A stretch of 13,376 nucleotides of DNA from positions 1 to 13,376 of the forward strand of contig CAYRJN010000107.1 in NCBI GenBank assembly GCA_964424545.1. Reading direction: 5' to 3'. Position 1 is the stretch's first letter. Each line of letters starts with the position of its first letter. The translations under genes and the position numbers were made by a program. This stretch comes from JAUVIB01 sp964424545. GTDB taxonomy: Bacteria > Calditrichota > Calditrichia > Calditrichales > Calditrichaceae. The notes beneath the pieces are model-generated. The model was not told the DNA's origin and did not search any database. It was given only the letters and a program-made list of their open reading frames with translations. Positions 7,786 through 13,376 of this stretch are shown piece by piece.

Positions 7786-8576
7786 GCCAATGCTCCCGAA
7801 ACCACAATCATTTTTCCGCTATTAGGATGCTTAATAAAGGCAAATGATTTTTCATAAACCCTATCCAAAATATCGCTTGCTGTTATGAATTGCGGGCTGC
7901 CGTCAAAAACAGACTTCCCCTCTTTCAAAATAAGCACTCTCGTACTGCGTAAAATAGCGGCGTTAATATCGTGGGTAACCATAACTATTGTTTTTCCGTC
8001 CGCATGTATTTTATCTATAATTTCGTAAATTGCCGATTCATATTTCGGATCAAGGAAAGCCGTCGGCTCGTCAAAAAGAATGACTTGGGCTTGCTGCGCC
8101 AATGCGGCCGCAATTAATACCATCTGCCGCTCTCCTCCGCTTAAAGTGATTAAACGACGATTATGCAGACGGCTAATTCCTACGGCTTCCAAGGCTTCAT
8201 AAACAATAGCCTTATCTGTCGCGGAATAGGAGGTAAACGGACTGAGATGAGGATAACGCGCCAGCATAACGAATTCGCTAACCGTAAAAGGCAAACGGCG
8301 CCCGTCGTTTTGCGGCACATAGGCCACTTTTTGAGCCAATTCTTTACGCTTGATATCGGCAAGAGGAACTGTATTAAACGCTATCTGTTTGCGATGGCAG
8401 GGATAGATACCGACAAGACATTTAAGAAGTGTGGTTTTGCCGGCCCCGTTCGGTCCTATAATTGCAAGATAATCATTTTTTTTTAGATTAAAATTTATTT
8501 TTTTTAAGATGATTTTTCCGGATACGGCAAAAGTGAGATCGCTAATTTTATACAATAGTTCGGAATTTTTTGACAT
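7782..8576 (-). CDS. ABC transporter ATPase, FecE/BtuD type
   Basis: A 264-residue nucleotide-binding subunit that powers the adjacent FecCD-type permease from the cytoplasmic side. All core motifs are intact: Walker A GPNGAGKTT (41-49), Q-loop Q89 in VPQNDG, signature LSGGERQ (145-151), Walker B VILFDEP (165-171) followed by the D-loop, and the switch histidine H202 (VMVTHD). The C-terminal stretch after residue 220 (GSPQFITASDILDRVYEKSF) is typical of iron-chelate and B12 import ATPases. It is the first gene of a two-gene unit. Upstream I found no cobalamin riboswitch (no B12-box-like sequence) and no Fur-box palindrome, so neither substrate is favoured by regulation. The ribosome binding site is weak (AT-rich, GAAAAGAT only). 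Confidence 0.92.
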   Translation of the reverse strand: MSKNSELLYKISDLTFAVSGKIILKKINFNLKKNDYLAIIGPNGAGKTTLLKCLVGIYPCHRKQIAFNTVPLADIKRKELAQKVAYVPQNDGRRLPFTVSEFVMLARYPHLSPFTSYSATDKAIVYEALEAVGISRLHNRRLITLSGGERQMVLIAAALAQQAQVILFDEPTAFLDPKYESAIYEIIDKIHADGKTIVMVTHDINAAILRSTRVLILKEGKSVFDGSPQFITASDILDRVYEKSFAFIKHPNSGKMIVVSGALA

Positions 8577-9011
8577 AAAATATTTATCTTTTCAATTCAG
8601 AAGAAAATGCTTAACACATTATACTTATTGCTAATTTTCTATATTTATCGATTTTAATTTTTTCGATTTAATATAGAAAATTGCTTCTTTTGCACTTTGA
8701 GTAGCTAACCTATTATTATTCTGATAGAGTATTATAATTAATGGTATCGAAATTTCAAAGTTTACGATTATTCCATCTGTTTTGCAAAATATAAAATTAA
8801 TTACCCCCATACAGAAAGAGGTAAGGAGGTTGTGATAAATATCGGAATTATTGAATAATGAAAACCGGACAACCCCTATAGTCCCCATTTTTAAGGAGAC
8901 GGTTTTAATCTGTTTTTCTATTTGCGTAATTCAACATTAATCAATTTGTAAAACTATGTTCTCAATTTAAAATTCGGTTCAATTTTTCTATTATTTATTG
9001 TTACCGAGAAT
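8577..9011. other. Gene-poor AT-rich intergenic region
   Basis: These 435 bases lie between the phosphatase gene stop and the ATPase gene start, both leftward. I see no convincing gene. An 85-codon leftward frame (8631-8888) has no ribosome binding site and an isoleucine/asparagine-rich translation expected of AT-rich DNA. A TATAAT hexamer in the - strand (complement of about 8618-8623) could be the -10 box of the ABC operon, but no matching -35 is clear. Other items: a long inverted repeat at 8630-8684; a weak stem AAAACCG (8861-8867) with CGGTTTT (8900-8906); and a perfect 14-base palindrome AGAATTTAAATTCT (9007-9020) overlapping the phosphatase stop codon. None is a standard intrinsic terminator. 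No riboswitch was recognised. Confidence 0.5.
8630..8684. repeat. Long imperfect inverted repeat (AT-rich hairpin)
   Basis: AATTTTCTATATT (8633-8645) and AATATAGAAAATT (8670-8682) are perfect 13-base inverted copies. The pairing extends outward by GC/GC after a one-base bulge and inward by ATCGA/TCGAT after a small internal loop, leaving an 11-base T/A-rich loop. In all, about 20 base pairs form in a 55-base hairpin. It lies 54 bases upstream of the ABC ATPase start. It has too little GC and no clean T-tract for a normal terminator. It could be a leader-RNA structure, a regulator site, or the remains of a small non-autonomous element. Confidence 0.6.
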
Positions 9012-10697
9012 TTAAATTCTTTTTATAACCATGACCGTAAAATCATCTTCAAAATCGGTCGCTCCGGCAAATTCTTTAACGCTGACGATAATCGAATTTA
9101 ATATATCAGTCGACGGTTTATTTTTATTATTCCTCAAGACTTGCGTAAGCCGTTCTTTCTCAAATTCTTCTTCACGTTCGTTCATGGCCTCGACAAGACC
9201 ATCCGTGTACAATGTAAGCAGATCGCCTTTTTCCAACTTTACCATATCCATTTCATATTCCCAAGGCAGCGAACCGATAAATATACCGCCCACATTCAAC
9301 TCTTTTAAATTATTGTTTCCACCGATCAACAGCGGCGGATTATGACCGGCATTGATATATTGGAAGGTATCGTCTCGCTTATCGTACAAGCCGATAAAAA
9401 AGGTAATGTAACGATCGGAGGTCGTATTTAACATAATGGCTTCATTCAAGTGCGTAACCAATTCGATTAAATTAGAACTATACTTCAAATAAGCCTTCAA
9501 AGAGGCCTGCATATTAGACACGACCATTGCGCCCGGAATTCCTTTACCCGAAACATCAGCCACCACAAATACGGTGCGGTTTTCATCCAATACAATTATA
9601 TCATAAAAATCCCCGCTCATCTCTTTACAGGGGATATATGTTGCATCAATATCCAGTTGATCTCTAAGAGGAATTTCCCCGGGTAAAAGCAAATTTTGTA
9701 TTTCCGAAGCCATACGTAATTCCTGATCCAATCGTTCTTTTTCCAAAGCGGCCATAAGTAGTTTTGTGTTTTCAATAGCGAGGGCGGCCTGTGCGGCAAA
9801 TGTCATCAATAACGTTTTATCGCTTTCACCAAACGGCTCCATATCGAGCCTATTTAGTACGGTCATCACTCCGGTTACCTTTGATTCATAAATTAGGGGT
9901 ACGCAAAGCATACTGCGCGTGCGGTATCCGCTGCGTTTATCGAAAGAAGGATCAAAACGCGGATCGGCATATACATCCGGTATTAAAATGGGCTCTCCAT
10001 GGAGGGCGACCCAACCGGAAATACCCTGCCCGATAGGTAGCCTAAAAGGCTTTACGCCTTCCGATTTTGGGCCTAAAACAACCTTAAACTCCAGTTCATT
10101 CGTTTCTTCCAAAGCCAGCATTAGGGAAGCTGATTCAACCTTCATTAATTTCTTCGCTTTTTTCAAAATATATTTAAGCAAGGTATCTAAATTTTCACTG
10201 GATTCAATGGCTCGTGAGACATCATGCAAGGCGCTCATTTCACTTAAAACTTGTTCCAATCTGTGCGAATAGGCATTTAAATCCTTGGCCATTTGATAAT
10301 TTTGCATTAATTTTTCAATATTTTCACGAATGATTATCAACTCTTTTTTCTTTTTAGCAGTTACTCTTTTTGTGTTAAAAACCAGACCGAGATAGAATTT
10401 TGTTGATTCCGATACTTTCAATACGGAAAAAGACTGCAAATTAAAATATTGTAATAATTCTTTAACTTGTTTGGAACGAGACGCGGATAAAACGGTTACT
10501 TTTTTTTCTATTTTACCAAGCGTATTGCTATCGGTATTAAGAACACGATTAGCGCTTTTATCTCCGACATGATAAATCTCCTTAATTTCTCCATGCGAAT
10601 ATATATATAATCGAATACTTTTTAAACGATAAAAGTCTAAAAATGACTCGAAAATATTTTCCAACTCATTAATTTTTTCCTGAATAGTATTAAGCAT
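9012..10697 (-). CDS. GAF-domain PP2C (SpoIIE/RsbU-type) serine phosphatase
   Basis: A 561-residue soluble signalling protein predicted to dephosphorylate a serine/threonine-phosphorylated partner, typically an anti-anti-sigma (STAS) protein. Residues 1-110 form an unassigned alpha/beta sensor-like domain, followed by a charged helix/coiled coil (about 112-155). A GAF domain covers about 160-312, with typical LPIGQGISGWVALHGEPILI (220-239) and FAAQAALAIENTKLL. A signalling helix (313-340, ELRMASEIQNLLLP) leads to the PP2C domain: EMSGDFYD (359-366), VVADVSGKGIPGAMVVS (378-394), AGHNPP (450-455), LYTDGLVEAMN (496-506) and DDFTVMVIKR (551-560). Metal-binding aspartates D363, D381, D499 and D551/D552 are present, so it should be active. 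I start at ATG 10695-10697 because GAGG lies 5 bases before it. The adjacent GTG (10698-10700) would leave only 2 bases. No STAS, kinase or sigma-factor gene is next to it. Confidence 0.9.
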   Translation of the reverse strand: MLNTIQEKINELENIFESFLDFYRLKSIRLYIYSHGEIKEIYHVGDKSANRVLNTDSNTLGKIEKKVTVLSASRSKQVKELLQYFNLQSFSVLKVSESTKFYLGLVFNTKRVTAKKKKELIIIRENIEKLMQNYQMAKDLNAYSHRLEQVLSEMSALHDVSRAIESSENLDTLLKYILKKAKKLMKVESASLMLALEETNELEFKVVLGPKSEGVKPFRLPIGQGISGWVALHGEPILIPDVYADPRFDPSFDKRSGYRTRSMLCVPLIYESKVTGVMTVLNRLDMEPFGESDKTLLMTFAAQAALAIENTKLLMAALEKERLDQELRMASEIQNLLLPGEIPLRDQLDIDATYIPCKEMSGDFYDIIVLDENRTVFVVADVSGKGIPGAMVVSNMQASLKAYLKYSSNLIELVTHLNEAIMLNTTSDRYITFFIGLYDKRDDTFQYINAGHNPPLLIGGNNNLKELNVGGIFIGSLPWEYEMDMVKLEKGDLLTLYTDGLVEAMNEREEEFEKERLTQVLRNNKNKPSTDILNSIIVSVKEFAGATDFEDDFTVMVIKRI

Positions 10698-10748
10698 CAC
10701 GCCCTCTCTTCTCGGTTCGGATATTTTTTAGTTAAAGGTTTTCATTCT

Positions 10749-10768
10749 TTGTCAATTTTATTGTCAAT
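10749..10768 (-). promoter_or_regulatory. Tandem TTGACA boxes upstream of the phosphatase gene
   Basis: On the - strand, ATTGACAA occurs twice in direct repeat with 4 bases between (complement of 10749-10756 and 10761-10768), inside the 94-base gap before the phosphatase gene. Each contains a perfect sigma-70 -35 hexamer (TTGACA). The best -10 candidate downstream is TAAAAA, 19 bases after the second box, which is a poor match. It may be a promoter, a direct-repeat operator, or chance in AT-rich DNA. Confidence 0.3.
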
Positions 10769-10791
10769 CGATATAATTTATAAATTCATCA

Positions 10792-12114
10792 TTAAGATTG
10801 CAATTTGCCGTCAATTTTAAATATCGATTTTATAGACCATAACAAATAAAGATCGGCAGACAAGCGCCCGATAATCTGCGATAAAGAAGCAACGACCGCT
10901 CCTATACCATATAGCAGTTTGGTTCCCATTAACATTGTACTTACAATTCCGATAACTTCCACAACCGTGGCAAGCGTAATGGGCAATGTTCTTTCTCTAC
11001 TGACGAGAAATGCCCGCTGGAAAGATATCCATACGGAAAGCGCCGGCATTAAAAGCATAATTTGCGCCGGAAAAACAGAAAATTGAGCAAGATCAGCGGA
11101 TAAACCGGATATACCGACAAACCAAACGTTTGTAAGCGGCGTAAAGATGATTAATGACAATAATACCGTCGACCCGAAAGCAAGAAAAAATGAAAAACGG
11201 CGCAGAATGGCATAATTCTTTCGCGTGGCTGATAAAAAGGTTATGGCGGCCTCGTGAAAAGAGAGTCCCACACTCTTAAAAATAAATATCAGGCCGTTAA
11301 TTACAGGCAATACGGCCAGCGATTCCAACGGATATTTCCCCTGTCCCACAAAAAATACAATTAAAGGCTGCGTTGATAAGCCCAGCATCGGCATTAAAGC
11401 GAGTGGATAATAGAATTTCAATAGAGATATGAAAGAATAATCTTTCCTTCCGTCAATACGATTGACAACATATTTAACGGAAGATTCAGCCATTATCCTG
11501 CTGACAGCCGCTTCCATTATAACACCAATCGATAATGCTCCCGCGCCGACAAGCGAGCCGGAAATATAAAAATAACGATAAAGAATAAAAGCAGATAAGC
11601 CCATACTCGAAACGCGTATCACCGTTCCATAGGCCACTCTTCGCGTTAATCCGTTGCGTATCATTACACCTTGATAGAAACGCCTAAACCCGATTGCCGC
11701 CGGCCAAGGGATAAGAATTATCAATGACTGATGGGTCAATTCCGCCACATCGGCAGGAAGTTTTATTAAATTATAAGCAATAATATTAAATACGCCGGGT
11801 ATGACAATAAGCAGACTGAAAAGAGTAATAATTAAATTTAGGATATGAGTAAATTGTCTTAATTTATAAAAAGTAAAGCGGTTCTCCACAATTGCCGTAG
11901 CGGCGCTCATTATCATAATCACGGGAGATTCAATAAGAATGGCAAAGGAAAATGCAACGCCATAGGCGGCAAGATTTATTTTTGCTTCCGGTAAACGGGC
12001 GATTATTGCGGCAAGATACGGGCCTTCCACCGACATCATCAGCCAGGTTGTAAGCAGCGGCAACCAAAATTTGATTATTTTTTTATAAGTCAAATCACTG
12101 TGAATTGATTTCAT
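10792..12114 (-). CDS. MATE/MOP-superfamily membrane transporter, ANKH-like
   Basis: A 440-residue integral membrane protein with roughly twelve hydrophobic helices in two similar halves. Each half begins with a short amphipathic helix leading into a proline-containing segment (KIIKFWLPLLTTWLMMSVEG at 12-31; LLKFYYPLALMPMLGLSTQP at 231-250), as in the MOP flippase superfamily (MATE, Wzx, MurJ). Several stretches read like animal ANKH, the pyrophosphate/citrate/ATP exporter. LAAYGVAFSF (48-57) resembles its 'ASYGLAYSL', and FYYPLALMPMLGLSTQPLIV resembles its '[20 protein letters not shown]'. I therefore place it nearer ANKH-like bacterial proteins than drug-exporting MATE pumps, from memory rather than a search. 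Substrate unknown. It starts 6 bases after the stop of the AI-2E-family gene, with AAGGCGGT before the ATG, so the two are co-transcribed. Confidence 0.7.
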   Translation of the reverse strand: MKSIHSDLTYKKIIKFWLPLLTTWLMMSVEGPYLAAIIARLPEAKINLAAYGVAFSFAILIESPVIMIMSAATAIVENRFTFYKLRQFTHILNLIITLFSLLIVIPGVFNIIAYNLIKLPADVAELTHQSLIILIPWPAAIGFRRFYQGVMIRNGLTRRVAYGTVIRVSSMGLSAFILYRYFYISGSLVGAGALSIGVIMEAAVSRIMAESSVKYVVNRIDGRKDYSFISLLKFYYPLALMPMLGLSTQPLIVFFVGQGKYPLESLAVLPVINGLIFIFKSVGLSFHEAAITFLSATRKNYAILRRFSFFLAFGSTVLLSLIIFTPLTNVWFVGISGLSADLAQFSVFPAQIMLLMPALSVWISFQRAFLVSRERTLPITLATVVEVIGIVSTMLMGTKLLYGIGAVVASLSQIIGRLSADLYLLWSIKSIFKIDGKLQS

Positions 12115-12120
12115 ACCGCC

Positions 12121-13203
12121 TTACTTCTCATCAACGCCGCCGCCCATTAAAACGCTGAGCGGACGAAGGCCATCTATGTTTTCAAAAACGATTTTAATAA
12201 CAACCGTCAAAGGAACAGCGAGAAACATACCGACCGATCCCCAAAGCCATCCCCAAAACAGCAAGGAAAACAGAACAAGCAAGGGGCTCAAATTCATGCT
12301 TTTTCCCATTATTTTCGGAGCAATTAAATTGCCGATGGTGAATTGTATAATTGACAACACAATGGCAATCCACAAAACAATCAAGGCATCTTCAAATTGT
12401 AAAAAAGCGAAGGTAACCGGTAAAAGAACAGCAAAAATAGAGCCGATAGTAGGTATAAAATTCAATAAAAAAGTCAGCAATCCCCAAATGATTATAAAAT
12501 CCATGCCGAAGAAAAACAAAACGGCCATAACAAGTAAAGCCGTTACAAAACTAATTAATGTTTGCATTCCGATATATGTGCGAATACTTTCATGTACATT
12601 GTGAATAATTTTAATTAAACGTTTGGAAATGATTTCATTGTAAGCGTTGGTTACTTTTTTTTCAAATTGGTTCCTGCCCATTAAAATAAAAATAAGAAAT
12701 AACATGACCAAAGTGAATTTTGATAAAAATTTGCTAATTGACCCCAAAACGGAACGAACAAGACCGGTGATTGAAAAATTTTCCATAACGTCTTTTAAAT
12801 AAGGGTCGTTTTTCCAATCGCCCGATAGAAAATTATCAGAGAGATGAAACGTTTTTTGTATTTGCGTCATCAGCGAATTAAACCGCGCTTCATAAGCGGG
12901 AAAGGATTCCGAAAAAGCGTCAATGCTGTTGCTTATCATCATTCCCAATAGAAAAAAGAGCAAAACGGCAATCAATAAAGTTAGAAAAATAGATATTCCG
13001 GTCGGTATACGCTTTTTTTCAAAAAAACAGATCAAGGGATCAAGGATAAAATAGATAAATATTGCCAATATTACCGGTAAGAGAAAAGAACGGGTCGCAA
13101 TCATTAAAAAACCCATGCCGATGGAGGCAAGAATACCAAGGAAAAGGATAATTATTTTATAATAACGACTATATTGCCCATCCAAATCAACTTTATCCTG
13201 CAT
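12121..13203 (-). CDS. AI-2E family (PerM/YdiK-like) membrane protein
   Basis: A 360-residue inner-membrane protein of the AI-2 exporter family (Pfam AI-2E_transport, formerly UPF0118). Paired hydrophobic helices near the N-terminus (about 16-55 and 68-92) are followed by a soluble stretch (93-150) and a second membrane block. The family core is plain: LNFIPTIGSIFAVLLPVTFA (247-266), IGNLIAPKIMGKSMNLSPL (290-308) and FWGWLWGSVGMFLAVPLTVV (316-335). Known members export autoinducer-2 (TqsA) or act in sodium/proton antiport and stress resistance, so the name does not fix the substrate. The start is supported by AAAGGA (complement of 13209-13214), 5 bases before the ATG. It leads a two-gene operon with the ANKH-like protein. 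Confidence 0.9.
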   Translation of the reverse strand: MQDKVDLDGQYSRYYKIIILFLGILASIGMGFLMIATRSFLLPVILAIFIYFILDPLICFFEKKRIPTGISIFLTLLIAVLLFFLLGMMISNSIDAFSESFPAYEARFNSLMTQIQKTFHLSDNFLSGDWKNDPYLKDVMENFSITGLVRSVLGSISKFLSKFTLVMLFLIFILMGRNQFEKKVTNAYNEIISKRLIKIIHNVHESIRTYIGMQTLISFVTALLVMAVLFFFGMDFIIIWGLLTFLLNFIPTIGSIFAVLLPVTFAFLQFEDALIVLWIAIVLSIIQFTIGNLIAPKIMGKSMNLSPLLVLFSLLFWGWLWGSVGMFLAVPLTVVIKIVFENIDGLRPLSVLMGGGVDEK

Positions 13204-13315
13204 GTTATTCCTTTCGATGATTGAAAGCGTAATTTAATGATATTTTTACAATTTTAAAAGCTTACGCGCTATTTAGTTGTTGTTAATATTTTTGATTAAG
13301 TCCGTAATTTTGTGT

Positions 13316-13330
13316 AAAAAAAAAAAAAAA
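13316..13330. repeat. A15 homopolymer tract
   Basis: Fifteen consecutive A residues (T15 on the strand of the leftward operon) lie 113 bases upstream of the AI-2E-family start codon, with a second A9 run close by (about 13362-13370). Runs this long are uncommon in bacterial DNA. The tract could vary in length by slippage, bend the DNA upstream of the promoter, or be an assembly or sequencing artefact near the window edge. Apart from these two runs, the stretch from 13204 to 13376 shows no gene and no clear promoter. Confidence 0.7.
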
Positions 13331-13376
13331 GTGAAAATTTGCCACATCCTTCCTAACTTAGAAAAAAAAAGAACAA

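Noticed and set aside
8823..8881. Strong + strand AAGGAGG followed by a GTG and then an overlapping TAATG, like coupled leader peptides
   Set aside because: The frames are only 8 and 7 codons, no gene follows on that strand, and the next gene is antisense. Most likely chance.
8631..8888. 85-codon leftward open frame in the gene-poor region
   Set aside because: No ribosome binding site at either ATG. The translation is Ile/Asn/Lys-rich as expected from AT-rich DNA, no motif is recognisable, and its end falls inside the inverted repeat.
8577..8900. Cobalamin riboswitch or Fur box before the ABC importer
   Set aside because: I looked for a B12-box-like sequence and for a Fur-type GATAATGATAATCATTATC palindrome and found neither.
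9007..9020. Perfect palindrome AGAATTTAAATTCT at the phosphatase stop codon, as a terminator
   Set aside because: Only seven A/T-rich base pairs with no loop and no T-tract. Too weak to call a terminator.
12176..12604. 142-codon + strand frame opposite the AI-2E-family gene
   Set aside because: Antisense shadow of a well-conserved membrane protein, with no ribosome binding site or motif.
13276..13362. Leftward 24-codon frame through the T15 tract, with AGGA before its ATG
   Set aside because: Mostly phenylalanine from the homopolymer. The ribosome binding site is too close to the start and the product has no recognisable features.

Overview
The window looks like ordinary chromosomal DNA from an AT-rich, diderm bacterium, most likely in the Bacteroidota/Ignavibacteria/Calditrichota (FCB) neighbourhood. 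This is an inference from two things. The enoyl-ACP reductase has the 'YGYNDMADAK ... TTAGSG ... VTMQN' style of that group. A TTTG / TAnnTTTG promoter of the Bacteroidota type sits in front of the same gene. A periplasmic cell-wall pair (YcbB-like L,D-transpeptidase and a DUF882/M15 peptidase) fits a diderm envelope. No phage, transposase, tRNA, rRNA or CRISPR array was seen.

Layout. Positions 1-154 hold the start of a leftward gene that runs off the window (possibly hemerythrin-like). Positions 283-2852 hold a leftward two-gene cell-wall operon, an L,D-transpeptidase followed by an M15-family peptidase, with a 4-base ATGA overlap. After a divergent intergenic region, fabI (3192-4025) is the only rightward gene. 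It converges on a leftward gene for a large fused sugar nucleotidyltransferase/sugar kinase (4057-6660), with a shared hairpin terminator between them. Next come a leftward FecCD-type permease and its ATPase (6778-8576, again overlapping by ATGA). A gene-poor stretch of about 435 bases (8577-9011) carries a long AT-rich inverted repeat. A leftward GAF-SpoIIE phosphatase regulator (9012-10697) follows. Last is a leftward two-gene membrane-protein operon: an AI-2E-family protein (12121-13203), then a MATE-superfamily protein resembling ANKH (10792-12114).

How the genes work together. The cell-wall pair can crosslink or remodel peptidoglycan. FabI supplies fatty acids for the envelope. The fusion protein probably turns a free sugar into an NDP-sugar in two steps (1-phosphorylation, then nucleotidyl transfer), most likely for cell-surface glycan. 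The ABC pair imports an iron-chelate or cobalamin-type ligand, with its binding protein encoded elsewhere. The SpoIIE-type phosphatase is a stand-alone signalling output with no antagonist or anti-sigma partner beside it.

I did not find an obviously new multi-gene system. The most notable item is the nucleotidyltransferase-kinase fusion, whose sugar-binding motif departs from galactokinase and hints at an acidic or otherwise C6-modified sugar. Smaller items are the terminator built into the end of that ORF, the calcium-loop insertion in the M15 peptidase, the ANKH-like transporter and the inverted repeat at 8630-8684.
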